NCBI RefSeq assembly: GCF_027568395.1
Contig: NZ_JANKZL010000001.1
Span: 1-64,000, forward strand
Reading direction: 5' to 3'
Source: Aminobacter sp. HY435
GTDB lineage: Bacteria; Pseudomonadota; Alphaproteobacteria; Rhizobiales; Rhizobiaceae
Length of the DNA stretch: 64,000 nt
Of this stretch, positions 10,005-20,625 are shown in pieces. The notes under the pieces were generated by a model. It searched no databases and was not told where the DNA came from. It saw only the letters and a list, made by a program, of their open reading frames with translations. The number at the start of each line of letters is the position of its first letter. Position 1 is the first letter of the stretch. The translations under genes were made by a program, and so were the position numbers.

Positions 10005-10783
10005 CACCATTCTCCTGCAAATTTGGCGGCGCGTTTCTCGCTGAAGGCCGCGAGGCCCTCCTTGAGGTCGCCGGTCTTGGCCACGAGAATCGAGCCCAGC
10101 GCCTCGACGGCGGTGCCATTGTCTTCGCCGTTCGCTGCGGCGATCATCAGTTTTGCGACCTCGACTGCCGCCGGGCCGCGTGCCGCGATACGCACCGCAT
10201 AGTCGCGCGCGGCAGCCACCGCTTCACCGGTCTCGACCACATGGTCTACCAGCCCGAGCACTGCCGCCTCGTCGGCGAAAAAAACCTCGCCGCCCAGCGC
10301 CATGCGCCGCACCACCTGCGCGCCCGCACGGCGCACCAGCCGCTGCGTGCCGGACCAGCCCGGCACCATGCCGAGCCCGGTTTCCGGCAGGCCGATCTTC
10401 ACGTGGCGCTCGGCGATGCGGATGTCGGCGGCAATCGCCAACTCCAGCCCGCCGCCCAGCGCATGACCGTTAACGGCAGCGACCAGCGGCACGCGGAGCG
10501 TCGCCAGCCGCTCGAACACGCGGTGGCCGAAACGCACCCAGGCATGACCGAATTCGCTGGGCGTCATGCCACCCCAGGCCTTGATGTCGCCGCCGGACGA
10601 GAACGCCTTGCCCTCGCCGGTGAGGATGGCGACGCGGATGTCACCATTCGCCTCGACCTCGTCACAAGCCGCCGCCAGTGCCTTCAGCATGTCGATGTCA
10701 AAGGCGTTGAGCTTGTCCGGCCGGGCGGCCGTGATGACCGCGACAGGACCGTCGAACTCGACCTTGATGCGCTGATCAGCCAT
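10004..10783 (-). CDS. Enoyl-CoA hydratase/isomerase family protein
   Basis: Crotonase-fold protein of 259 aa starting MADQRIKVEF. The oxyanion-hole sequences AFSSGGDIKAWG and ALGGGLELAIAAD are present, and a catalytic-type Glu occurs in GLPETGLGMVPG. It would act on an acyl-CoA produced by the neighbouring CoA-transferase, as hydratase, isomerase or carbon-carbon lyase. It overlaps the CoA-transferase by 8 bp and the aldehyde dehydrogenase by 1 bp. A CoA-thioester step inside an operon with a sugar importer is unusual. Confidence 0.9.
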   Translation of the reverse strand: MADQRIKVEFDGPVAVITAARPDKLNAFDIDMLKALAAACDEVEANGDIRVAILTGEGKAFSSGGDIKAWGGMTPSEFGHAWVRFGHRVFERLATLRVPLVAAVNGHALGGGLELAIAADIRIAERHVKIGLPETGLGMVPGWSGTQRLVRRAGAQVVRRMALGGEVFFADEAAVLGLVDHVVETGEAVAAARDYAVRIAARGPAAVEVAKLMIAAANGEDNGTAVEALGSILVAKTGDLKEGLAAFSEKRAAKFAGEW

Positions 10784-12386
10784 GGACAGCCTCCAGCCTG
10801 CGCTCCGCCTTGCGCGGGAGCTTGAGGCCAACAGGCGCATCGGCGAACAGGGCGGCATCCATCTGCTTGAGCTTGTCGGAAACGATCAGCGGAAACTCGG
10901 ACTGGTCGAGGATATGCGCCTGCAACTCGACCCCAGGCGCGATCTCGGTCAGCACGATGCCTTGAGGCGTCAGCTTCATTGTGCAGCGTTCGGTGACGTA
11001 GGTGATGTCCTGGCCCTGCTCGACGCCGCGACGGCCCGAGAAGGTGACGTGCTCGACCTCGTTGACCAGCTTCTTGAGCTTGCCTTCCTTCTCCACCACC
11101 AGCTTGCCGGCCTCGATGCCGAGTTTGGCGCCGGCGTTGAACATGCCCGAGAAAACTATCTTCCTGGCCCGCGCCGTGATGTCGACGAAGCCGCCCGCAC
11201 CCGCCGTCACATGCGGCCGGAAGCTGAGCTTGGAAACGTTGACCGAGCCGCTCCTGTCGATCTCGAGGAACGACAGCAGCGAGGCGTCGAAGCCCGCGCC
11301 CTGGAAATAGGTGAACTGGTAAGGCGACGGCATGAAGGCGTCGGCGTTAGAGGCGCAACCGAAGGCGAAGTCGAGCAGTGGCACGCCGCCGACAGCCCCT
11401 TGCTCGATCACCCAGGTGACCTCGCCATGCAGCCCCTCTTCGAGCAGGATGCGCGGCACGTTGGCCGAGATGCCGAAGCCGAGATTGACCGCGCTGTCCG
11501 CTTCCAGCTCCTGCGCCACGCGGCGCGCGATAACCTTCTGGATGTTGAACTCGGGCACGCGAAAACTGTCGAGCGGGCGCATGATCTCGCCCGAAATCGC
11601 CGGATCGTAGAGCGTCTGCGTCGTCTGCTTCTGCTCGGGGTCGACGACGATGTAGTCGACCAGCATGCCGGGCACGCGCACATCATGCGGGCGCAGCGAT
11701 CCATCCTTGGTGATGCGCTTGACCTGGGCGATGACGATGCCGCCATTGTTGCGGGCGGCCAGCGCCTGGTCGAGCCCGCCGAGATAGGCGCCCTCATGCT
11801 CATAGGTCAGGTTGCCGCGCTCGTCCGCCGTCGTCGCCCGGATGATCGCGACTTGCGGCTTGATCGCGGGGAAGAACAGCCAGTCCTCGCCCTCGAAGCT
11901 GACCTTCCTGACCAGTGGCTCCGCTGCGGCGCGCGCATTCATGGCGCAGCCCTGGCGCTCCGGATCGACGAAGGTGTCGAGCCCGACCTTGGTCAGCACG
12001 CCCGGCCGCTTGGCGGCGGCTTCGCGGTGCATGTCAAACATGATGCCCGACGGCACATTGTAGGCCGCCACCTCCTCGTTGCCGATCATCTGCCAGATCA
12101 GCGGCGGTTCGGCGCTCGACGGCCCCGACGGATAGGAGCCGCCGATGATCTTGTTCAGCAAACCCTTCTTGGCGATGTGGTCGACGCCCTTGATGCCGCT
12201 CATGTCGCCGGCAGCGATCGGATGCAGCGTCGTCAGTCCGCGCGGATGCCCTGTCGCCTCGAAGCGCTCGCCGATCGCCTTCAGCATCAGGTCGGGACAG
12301 CCGAGCCCGCTCGACGACGACACCGAAACAACGGCACCATCGGGAATGAGCGCTGCAGCCTGATCAGGGGTAATGTGCTTGCCCAT
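10776..12386 (-). CDS. Single-chain family I CoA-transferase (propionate/acetate CoA-transferase type)
   Basis: 536-aa protein in which the alpha and beta halves of a family I CoA-transferase are fused, as in propionate CoA-transferase and YdiF. The start MGKHITPDQAAALIPDGA at 12386 fits family N-termini. The catalytic glutamate is E327 in VIEQGAVGGVP, matching the E-x-G-x-x-GG motif of this subfamily. It would move CoA from acetyl-, propionyl- or succinyl-CoA to a carboxylic acid intermediate. Gaps to the neighbours are 2 bp upstream and an 8-bp overlap downstream. Confidence 0.92.
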   Translation of the reverse strand: MGKHITPDQAAALIPDGAVVSVSSSSGLGCPDLMLKAIGERFEATGHPRGLTTLHPIAAGDMSGIKGVDHIAKKGLLNKIIGGSYPSGPSSAEPPLIWQMIGNEEVAAYNVPSGIMFDMHREAAAKRPGVLTKVGLDTFVDPERQGCAMNARAAAEPLVRKVSFEGEDWLFFPAIKPQVAIIRATTADERGNLTYEHEGAYLGGLDQALAARNNGGIVIAQVKRITKDGSLRPHDVRVPGMLVDYIVVDPEQKQTTQTLYDPAISGEIMRPLDSFRVPEFNIQKVIARRVAQELEADSAVNLGFGISANVPRILLEEGLHGEVTWVIEQGAVGGVPLLDFAFGCASNADAFMPSPYQFTYFQGAGFDASLLSFLEIDRSGSVNVSKLSFRPHVTAGAGGFVDITARARKIVFSGMFNAGAKLGIEAGKLVVEKEGKLKKLVNEVEHVTFSGRRGVEQGQDITYVTERCTMKLTPQGIVLTEIAPGVELQAHILDQSEFPLIVSDKLKQMDAALFADAPVGLKLPRKAERRLEAVHG

Positions 12387-12388
12387 GG

Positions 12389-14424
<2,036 letters not shown>

Positions 14425-14474
14425 AACGATCCTCCCGGGGAAGCGTCCATGTCCCCCTTTTCGGAGTCCAATAA

Positions 14475-14488
14475 TTGGAACGTTCCAA
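14475..14488. promoter_or_regulatory. LacI-type operator O1 (perfect palindrome)
   Basis: TTGGAACGTTCCAA is a perfect 14-bp palindrome with the central CG typical of LacI/GalR-family operators. It lies 51 bp upstream of the lacI start in the divergent intergenic region, so it is the most likely binding site of the LacI-type regulator. Confidence 0.75.
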
Positions 14489-14694
14489 ACTGTCAAGCAA
14501 GGAAGAAGCTGAACGCTTCCGATTTCACATGGGGTGCACGAGGAGTGCACGGTCGCCAGAATACCTAAATTGTACACAATTCGACATTTCAAACGATTTA
14601 CGACACCTCGCAATACCTGAGCGCTTCGACACCATGCGTCACCGGCAAGTCCAGCGGTGCCGTCGCGTGACGGCACAAAATTCCAACTTGAAGT

Positions 14695-14708
14695 TTGGAA
14701 CGATCTAA
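14695..14708. promoter_or_regulatory. LacI-type operator O2 (imperfect copy)
   Basis: TTGGAACGATCTAA keeps the whole left half of O1 plus the central CG and matches 12 of 14 positions. It ends 33 bp before the ATG of the DUF993 gene. The centres of O1 and O2 are 220 bp apart, close to 21 helical turns, which would permit looping. Confidence 0.6.
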
Positions 14709-14741
14709 ATTACGAGATGCAGCCGATCAGGGGAGGAACCC

Positions 14742-15908
14742 ATGGCCAGGGCAGTGAAGCTTCCGCGGGCGGACCGCACCGTCGAGACCTACGCCCTTGT
14801 AGGCGCGCCCACCGAGCGGCCTGAAGCCGCCCCCGTTTTCAACCGCATCGCCTATGCGGCTGCGCATGTCGTCTCCGATCCGTGGGTCGACGCCACGCCC
14901 TGGAACTCCCCGGCGATCGACTGGGATGCCACCTTGGCTTTCCGCCATCATCTGTGGTCGCTCGGCTTCCGGATCGCCGAGGCGATGGACACCTCGCAGC
15001 GCAGCATGGGGCTCGACTGGACCGGCGCGCAGGAGCTGATCCGCCGTTCGCTCGGCGAAGCGCGCACGGTTCCGGGCGCCGACCTCGCCTGCGGCGCTGG
15101 CACCGATCAATTGTCCAAACAGGATGCCAAATCGCTCGACGACGTGATTGCGGCCTACGAGGAACAGCTCGGCTTCATCGAAAAGCATGGCGGCCGCGCC
15201 ATCATGATGGCCAGCCGGGCGCTGGCCCATGTCGCCAAATCCCCCGACGATTACCTGGAGGTCTATGGCCGCATCCTCGGCCAGGCCAAGGACAAGGTGG
15301 TGCTGCATTGGCTGGGCGACATGTTCGATGCCGAGCTCAGCGGCTATTGGGGCGGCGAGCGCTTCGAGGATACGCTGGAGACGGTTCTGTCGATCATCGC
15401 CGATCACCGGGACAAGGTCGAAGGCATCAAGATCTCGCTGCTCGACCAGGCCTGTGAGATCGAGCTGCGCCGCCGCCTGCCCGAAGGCGTCATCTGCTTC
15501 ACCGGCGACGATTTCAACTACGCCGCCCTGATCGGGGGCGACGGCACGCATCATAGCCATGCCCTACTCGGCATCTTCGACGCGGTAGCGCCACAGGCAT
15601 CCAAAGCACTGGCTGCCTTGGCCAAAGGCGACCTCGCCACCTTCCGCGGCACCATCGAGCCGACGGTGCCGCTGTCGCGAAAGATCTTCGAGGCGCCAAC
15701 GCAGTACTACAAGGCTGGCGTCGTCTTTCTCGCCTGGCTCAACGGCCACCAGCGTCACTTCACCATGCCTGCAGGCATGCAGTCGGCGCGCGGTGCCGTC
15801 CACTATGCGGATGTCTTCCGCCTGGCTGATCAGGCCAATGTGCTCGACAGGCCGGACCTCGCTGCCGAGCGGATGGCGGCGCTCATGAAGCTTTGCGGCA
15901 TCGAATGA
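14742..15908 (+). CDS. DUF993 / dihydrodipicolinate synthase-like protein
   Basis: 388-aa protein recognised as DUF993, a family related to the DapA/NanA aldolase superfamily. It begins MARAVKLPRADRT, and GGGAGG lies a few bases upstream of the ATG. The central part, around MASRALAHVAKSPDDY and KDKVVLHWLGDMFD, is the conserved family core. No biochemical role is established that I know of; the fold suggests carbon-carbon cleavage or dehydration of a sugar-acid intermediate. It is divergent from lacI and shares its operator region, so it probably belongs to the same pathway as the minus-strand operon. Confidence 0.85.
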   Translation: MARAVKLPRADRTVETYALVGAPTERPEAAPVFNRIAYAAAHVVSDPWVDATPWNSPAIDWDATLAFRHHLWSLGFRIAEAMDTSQRSMGLDWTGAQELIRRSLGEARTVPGADLACGAGTDQLSKQDAKSLDDVIAAYEEQLGFIEKHGGRAIMMASRALAHVAKSPDDYLEVYGRILGQAKDKVVLHWLGDMFDAELSGYWGGERFEDTLETVLSIIADHRDKVEGIKISLLDQACEIELRRRLPEGVICFTGDDFNYAALIGGDGTHHSHALLGIFDAVAPQASKALAALAKGDLATFRGTIEPTVPLSRKIFEAPTQYYKAGVVFLAWLNGHQRHFTMPAGMQSARGAVHYADVFRLADQANVLDRPDLAAERMAALMKLCGIE

Positions 15909-16104
15909 TCCGGGCTGTTGCTGTTCGTACGAGCGGCGCTTGACGGTTGCAGCGGCAGGAGCGCGAACCGTGGCTCCTGTGGACTCCACCATCTTCCCAA
16001 GGTGCTGCCATGTCATGCATATCCTTGGCAAGGCTGTGTTGGCGGCGATTCTTGTACGCGAGCCCTCCCCCTGCACACGGCACTTCCGAAAGGAGGAATG
16101 GAAA

Positions 16105-16773
16105 TTGCTTGAGACCTCGCTCTACGCTCCAGTCAAGCTCTACCTGGAAAGCCTTGGCTTCGAGGTGAAGGGCGAGATCGGCGGCTGCGACCTCGTGGCC
16201 TTGAGCAGCGGCTCACCTCCGATTGCAGTAATCTGCGAGCTCAAGCTGCAGTTCAATCTTGAACTCGTATTGCAGGGCATCGACAGAGCAGCTGCGGCCG
16301 ACGAAATATGGCTCGCCGCGCGCATGTCCCCGCGCGGAAAAGGTCGGGAGGGCGACAAGCGGTTTAGAAACCTGTGCCGGCGTCTTGGCTTTGGCATGCT
16401 CGGCGTATTCGACGACGGCCGTGTCGAGCTTTTGGTCTCGCCAGTGGCGCCAGCACCGCGGCGTGACCCGAAACGCCGCTCCAGGCTGGTCGACGAACAT
16501 CGCCGCCGTCAAGGCGATCCTGTAGCCGGCGGTAGCACGCGGTCGCCGATCATGACCGCATACCGTCAGGACGCCCTGAGATGCGCGGTCGCATTGGCTG
16601 ACGGTCCGAAGCGCCCACGTGACCTGGTTCCGTTGGTCACTCGCGCCCCAAAGATACTGCTCGACAACGTCTACGGCTGGTTCGCGCGGGTTGAGCGTGG
16701 TGTCTACGATCTCACTGTGGCGGGGCGCGAGGCATTGCAGCGCTGGCCGCAGGAAGCGTCAAGATTTCCTTAG
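16105..16773 (+). CDS. DUF2161-domain protein, predicted PDDEXK-like phosphodiesterase
   Basis: 222-aa protein matching the DUF2161 family, annotated in alphaproteobacteria as putative PD-(D/E)XK-type phosphodiesterases. The TTG start at 16105 (LLETSLYAPVKLYL) has AGGAGG 8 bases upstream and puts the conserved LYxPVK at the N-terminus; a longer reading from 15940 lacks family similarity. Nuclease-like residues are seen in GGCDLVAL and ICELKL (D...E-x-K). The C-terminus looks like a winged-helix domain (VYGWFARVERGVYDLT). It is a lone gene of unknown cellular role. Confidence 0.8.
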   Translation: MLETSLYAPVKLYLESLGFEVKGEIGGCDLVALSSGSPPIAVICELKLQFNLELVLQGIDRAAAADEIWLAARMSPRGKGREGDKRFRNLCRRLGFGMLGVFDDGRVELLVSPVAPAPRRDPKRRSRLVDEHRRRQGDPVAGGSTRSPIMTAYRQDALRCAVALADGPKRPRDLVPLVTRAPKILLDNVYGWFARVERGVYDLTVAGREALQRWPQEASRFP

Positions 16774-16978
16774 ATGTGGGCTTCGACTGGCGATGCGGGC
16801 GGGCAACTTGCATGCGGGGGCCGGCAATGGGCCGCCACCTCGCGGATATCCACCTGGGCACGACCAATCGCGGGTGCCCCCGCCAGCCAGGCCTCAGCTT
16901 GCCACCTCACTGTTGCCATCTCAACTGATTGAAAATGACCACTTTATCGGGACCTCCGGGCGAGATATAGGATTTGAC
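16774..16978. other. Intergenic stretch without recognisable content
   Basis: 205 bases between the DUF2161 gene and the lipoprotein gene. I see no convincing ORF, terminator hairpin or operator here. Confidence 0.5.
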
Positions 16979-17332
16979 ATGTATTCCGGTTCCAGATTGG
17001 CCCTTGCGCTCCCTGTCTGTCTTTCGCTGCTGTCCGTCAGTGGATGCAGCCGATCGTCCGATGGAACTGTGATCATTCCCAAGCCGCTCGACTCTCGCCG
17101 CTTCTGGCAGGACGATGAAGCCAAACGCGCTGCCGTCGAACGTGCCCAGTCTGCTAACTATCCCCAAACCAGCCAGGAAATCCGCTTCGTCGACCCGCAG
17201 GCGGGATCCGGATCGGCGCGGCGGAGCTCGCGTCCCCGCATGGCCGGCCAGCCTCAGTCGGGAAATGTGTCGCCGCTCGCTTGCCGCAACCAGACCGGTT
17301 CCAACGGCCGGGTGAGATACGTCTGCGACTGA
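16979..17332 (+). CDS. Small predicted lipoprotein, unknown function
   Basis: 117-aa protein starting MYSGSRLALALP. A lipoprotein signal peptide ends in the lipobox V-S-G-C with Cys at residue 23, so the mature protein should be lipid-anchored to a membrane. The rest is low in hydrophobic residues and rich in Ser, Arg and Gln, with a C-terminal pair of Cys (LACRNQTG and RYVCD) that could form a disulphide. I recognise no domain. In-frame sequence upstream of this ATG lacks a signal, which supports the chosen start. Confidence 0.6.
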   Translation: MYSGSRLALALPVCLSLLSVSGCSRSSDGTVIIPKPLDSRRFWQDDEAKRAAVERAQSANYPQTSQEIRFVDPQAGSGSARRSSRPRMAGQPQSGNVSPLACRNQTGSNGRVRYVCD

Positions 17333-17433
17333 ACCGGTCGACGGCAAAAGAGCGCATTCGGACTGTTCTCGTCAGCTTCGCGTCAGCATTTCCAATGTTT
17401 CATTCAAATTTGGACAAACGCTGCGCTAGTCGG

Positions 17434-17461
17434 TTGACGCGCCGCCCACGCTCGTTATAGC
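17434..17461 (+). promoter_or_regulatory. Predicted sigma70-type promoter for the TerC-family gene
   Basis: TTGACG at 17434-17439 and TATAGC at 17456-17461 are separated by 16 bp and lie 37 bp before the ATG of the TerC-family gene. I looked for a yybP-ykoY manganese riboswitch in this leader and did not find one. Confidence 0.5.
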
Positions 17462-17497
17462 CCGTTTCCGACGCCGGTTCGGAGAAGGTCACGTCAT

Positions 17498-18193
17498 ATG
17501 GAAATTTTCACCGCCGCAGGCTTTACGGCCCTGTTGCAAGTCATCGCGATCGACCTTGTGCTGGCAGGCGACAATGCAATCGTCATCGGTCTGGCAGCGG
17601 CCGGCCTCCCGGCTGACCAGCGCAAGAAGGCGATCCTCGTCGGCATCATGGCGGCGACTGTTCTGCGTATCGGCTTCGCGCTGATTACCCAGTGGCTGCT
17701 GGCAATCGGCCCGATGCTTCTCATCGCCGGCGGTCTGCTGCTGCTCTGGGTGTGCTGGAAAATGTGGCGCGAGCTCAGCGTCAGCCATGAACAGGAACAT
17801 GAGGCCACCGAGGCGCTGTCCGACGCGGACTACGACAAGGACGGCAAGATCGCCGGAAAGGGCCCGCGCAAGACCTTCGCCCAGGCAGCCTGGCAGATCG
17901 TCATCGCCGACGTTTCGATGTCGCTGGACAACGTGCTCGCGGTTGCCGGCGCGGCGATGGACCATCCGACCGTCCTGATCATCGGTCTGGCGTTGTCGAT
18001 CGCGCTGATGGGCTTTGCCGCTTCCTTCGTCGCCCGCCTGCTCCACAAGTACCGCTGGATCGCCTATATCGGACTGATCATCATCCTCTATGTCGCGGTG
18101 AAGATGCTGCTCGACGGCGCCGTGCAGCAGTTCCCAGACCAGTTCGGCTTCCTTTCGCCCTGGTTCGGCGCGCATTCCGGCGGCGGCCACTAG
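17498..18193 (+). CDS. TerC-family integral membrane protein (YjbE-like)
   Basis: 231-aa inner-membrane protein with about seven hydrophobic spans. It carries the two TerC signature regions [14 protein letters not shown] (residues 16-29) and [16 protein letters not shown] (near 145), whose acidic residues sit inside membrane helices. Family members export Mn2+ or take part in metal homeostasis and metalation of exported proteins (established for some TerC proteins; the role here is inferred). A cytoplasmic loop between spans 3 and 4 is rich in Asp, Glu and Lys. It is transcribed alone, with a promoter upstream and a terminator hairpin downstream. Confidence 0.9.
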   Translation: MEIFTAAGFTALLQVIAIDLVLAGDNAIVIGLAAAGLPADQRKKAILVGIMAATVLRIGFALITQWLLAIGPMLLIAGGLLLLWVCWKMWRELSVSHEQEHEATEALSDADYDKDGKIAGKGPRKTFAQAAWQIVIADVSMSLDNVLAVAGAAMDHPTVLIIGLALSIALMGFAASFVARLLHKYRWIAYIGLIIILYVAVKMLLDGAVQQFPDQFGFLSPWFGAHSGGGH

Positions 18194-18209
18194 GCTGCGG
18201 ATTTTGGCA

Positions 18210-18232
18210 AGGGCCGGGTACTCCCCGGCCCT
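18210..18232 (+). terminator. Rho-independent-like terminator after the TerC gene
   Basis: AGGGCCGGG and CCCGGCCCT pair perfectly over 9 bp around a TACTC loop, followed by ATTCATTT. The U-run is weak, but the stem is strong and stands 17 bp after the stop codon. Confidence 0.65.
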
Positions 18233-18390
18233 ATTCATTTCGGAGCGGATCGCCGGCGGTTTGCTTGACAGCGGAACTGTGCTATTGCGCCGCCCGAATT
18301 AAGCTCTTTTCAGAGCCGACAGATCGAGAAAATTCGAGTCTTCCGGGCCGGCCTTCAGGGGTTGCGGCCCGCATCCATTGGAAACCGCCC

Positions 18391-19707
18391 ATGACCGCAG
18401 CCCCCCGCGTTAGCTTCGTCAGCCTCGGATGCCCGAAAGCGCTGGTCGATTCCGAACGCATCATCACCAGCCTGCGCTCGGAAGGCTACGAAATCGCGCG
18501 CAAGCATGACGGCGCCGATCTGGTCGTGGTCAACACCTGCGGCTTTCTCGATTCCGCGCGCGATGAATCGCTGAATGCCATCGGCACGGCGCTCAAGGAA
18601 AACGGCAAGGTCATCGTCACCGGCTGCATGGGCGCCACGCCCGAGCTGATCCGCGAGAAGCACCCCAACGTCTTCGCCATCACCGGCCCGCAGGCCTATG
18701 AAAGCGTCATGGCGGCTGTGCATGAGGCTGCGCCTCCGGCGCACGACCCGTTCACCGACCTGGTGCCGCCGCAGGGCGTCAAGCTCACCCCGCGCCACTA
18801 CGCCTATCTCAAGATTTCGGAAGGCTGCAACAACCGCTGCACCTTCTGCATCATCCCCGACCTGCGCGGCGATCTGGTGTCCCGTCCGGCCGGCGATGTG
18901 TTGCGCGAAGCCGAGAAGCTCGCCAATGCAGGCGTCAAGGAACTGCTGGTCATCTCGCAGGACACCAGCGCCTATGGCATCGACATCAAGTATGCCACGA
19001 GCGTCTGGAAGGAGCGTGAGGTCCGCGCCAAGTTCCTCGACCTGTCGCGCGAACTCGGCGAGCTCGGCATCTGGGTGCGCATGCACTATGTCTACCCCTA
19101 CCCGCATGTCGCCGACGTCATCCCCCTGATGGCCGAAGGCAAGATCCTTCCCTATCTCGACATCCCCTTCCAGCACGCCTCGCCGCAGGTGCTGAAGAAC
19201 ATGCGCCGCCCGGCCCATGGCGAAAAGGCGCTCGAGCGCATCCGCGGCTGGCGCGACGTCTGCCCGGATCTCGCCATCCGCTCGACCTTCATCGTCGGCT
19301 TCCCCGGCGAGACGGAAGAAGATTTCGAGATGCTGCTCGACTGGATCGACGAGGCCAAGATCGATCGCGCCGGGTGCTTCAAGTATGAGCCGGTCAAGGG
19401 CGCGCGCTCCAATGACCTCGGCCTGGAGCAGGTGCCGGAAGAGATCAAGGAAGCCCGCTGGCATCGTTTCATGCAGCGCCAGCAGAAGATTTCCGCAGCC
19501 GCGCAGGCTAAGAAGGTTGGCAAGCGCCTGCCGGTGATCATCGACGAGGCGAACGGTACGACCGCCAAGGGCCGCACCAAGTACGATGCGCCGGAGATCG
19601 ACGGTTCGGTGCATATCCAGTCGCGTCGCCCGCTGCGGCTCGGCGACATCGTCACCGTCAAGATCGAGCGTGCAGACGCTTACGACCTCTACGGCTCGGC
19701 CGTCTGA
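18391..19707 (+). CDS. rimO: Ribosomal protein S12 methylthiotransferase RimO
   Basis: 438-aa radical SAM enzyme that adds a methylthio group to the conserved Asp of ribosomal protein S12. The N-terminal UPF0004 domain has its three cluster Cys in [21 protein letters not shown] and TGCMGA. The radical SAM motif is [11 protein letters not shown] (CxxxCxxC), and a C-terminal TRAM domain follows. [10 protein letters not shown] downstream of the SAM cluster distinguishes RimO from MiaB. The start [16 protein letters not shown] at 18391 matches family N-termini; the reading from 18265 is an unsupported extension. It is convergent with the DHFR-like gene. Confidence 0.97.
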   Translation: MTAAPRVSFVSLGCPKALVDSERIITSLRSEGYEIARKHDGADLVVVNTCGFLDSARDESLNAIGTALKENGKVIVTGCMGATPELIREKHPNVFAITGPQAYESVMAAVHEAAPPAHDPFTDLVPPQGVKLTPRHYAYLKISEGCNNRCTFCIIPDLRGDLVSRPAGDVLREAEKLANAGVKELLVISQDTSAYGIDIKYATSVWKEREVRAKFLDLSRELGELGIWVRMHYVYPYPHVADVIPLMAEGKILPYLDIPFQHASPQVLKNMRRPAHGEKALERIRGWRDVCPDLAIRSTFIVGFPGETEEDFEMLLDWIDEAKIDRAGCFKYEPVKGARSNDLGLEQVPEEIKEARWHRFMQRQQKISAAAQAKKVGKRLPVIIDEANGTTAKGRTKYDAPEIDGSVHIQSRRPLRLGDIVTVKIERADAYDLYGSAV

Positions 19708-19779
19708 TCGCCTGGACGGCATCCTCCAGATCCCGCCGCATTGACCGCTGCCGCCCGCGCCAGGCTGCGAGGCGCGCGA

Positions 19780-20310
19780 TCAAGCCGGAACGTACGTCAA
19801 CCTGATCACGTCCTCGTCAACTTGATCGGTGCAAACAAGATGGAGCGGTGGTCGCGGGCCAGCGAAAAACGGCTTGCCGCGACCGAGCACGATCGGGAGC
19901 AGGTACAGTCGATACTCATCGACAAGGCCAAGGTCCGTAAGGCTTCGCGCCAGGTCCGGCCCGGAAACTGCAATGTCCCCGATGAGCCGGGCCTTCAGGT
20001 CACGTATCACCGCCTCGACGCCATCCCCGACAAGCGTGGCGTTGGGGCCGACTGACTTCAACGAGCGCGACACGACCCATTTCGGCTGGCGCCGCCAGGC
20101 CGTCGCGAACTCGCGTTGCTCCGCACTCCACTCAGGATGCTCTTCGTCCCAATAGCGCATGATCTCGTACATGCGGCGACCGTACACGCTGCCTGCAAGA
20201 TCGCGCACGTGCTCTATCCAGTGACGAAAGAGCAACGGGCCAGGCGCAAATTCCTGGTGGTCGACATACCCATCCAGGGACTGGTTCATTCCAAAGACGA
20301 GCTTCGCCAT
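19780..20310 (-). CDS. Dihydrofolate reductase-family protein (RibD C-terminal domain)
   Basis: 176-aa protein starting MAKLVFGMNQSLDGYVD, with the RibD-C/DHFR-like fold seen in YyaP/YwjB proteins. GRRMYEIM, VVSRSLKS and ISVSGPDLARSL-like segments mark the NADPH-binding core. The natural substrate is unknown; family members resemble pyrimidine or folate reductases without proven activity. It is a single gene, convergent with rimO and divergent from the MFS transporter. Confidence 0.87.
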   Translation of the reverse strand: MAKLVFGMNQSLDGYVDHQEFAPGPLLFRHWIEHVRDLAGSVYGRRMYEIMRYWDEEHPEWSAEQREFATAWRRQPKWVVSRSLKSVGPNATLVGDGVEAVIRDLKARLIGDIAVSGPDLARSLTDLGLVDEYRLYLLPIVLGRGKPFFAGPRPPLHLVCTDQVDEDVIRLTYVPA

Positions 20311-20625
20311 CCTGCAAGATCTCCGCCGCGGTTATTCAGAATAGCTCGAGGTGATATTATGCAAAAGCGAGGTCGGGCATAAATTGCGCGCCGATCTGTC
20401 GGAATGACGAACATCAGAACCGCTAGCCGGCCTCGTGCGACATTCGAACCTCTGCTTCCGGGCAGGGTCTGAATGCGCCGCCACTGCCAGGACGGAGGTT
20501 TCTGCTCGGCTACCAGGCGCGCACTAGTCCGTATGACGGATGACGTTTCGCAGCCCTGGTTGGAAGTAAAGACAGGCACTCTGCCCTTTTGGCGCCTGCC
20601 GTCCATTCCGCGGAGGCAAGCGTCA

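Noticed and set aside
17107-17120. Operator-like GGACGATG inside the lipoprotein gene
   Set aside because: It is within coding sequence, lacks the second half-site and is not upstream of a gene start.
17333-17497. yybP-ykoY manganese riboswitch before the TerC-family gene
   Set aside because: The leader is short and I could not find the conserved riboswitch core; only a promoter-like element is visible.
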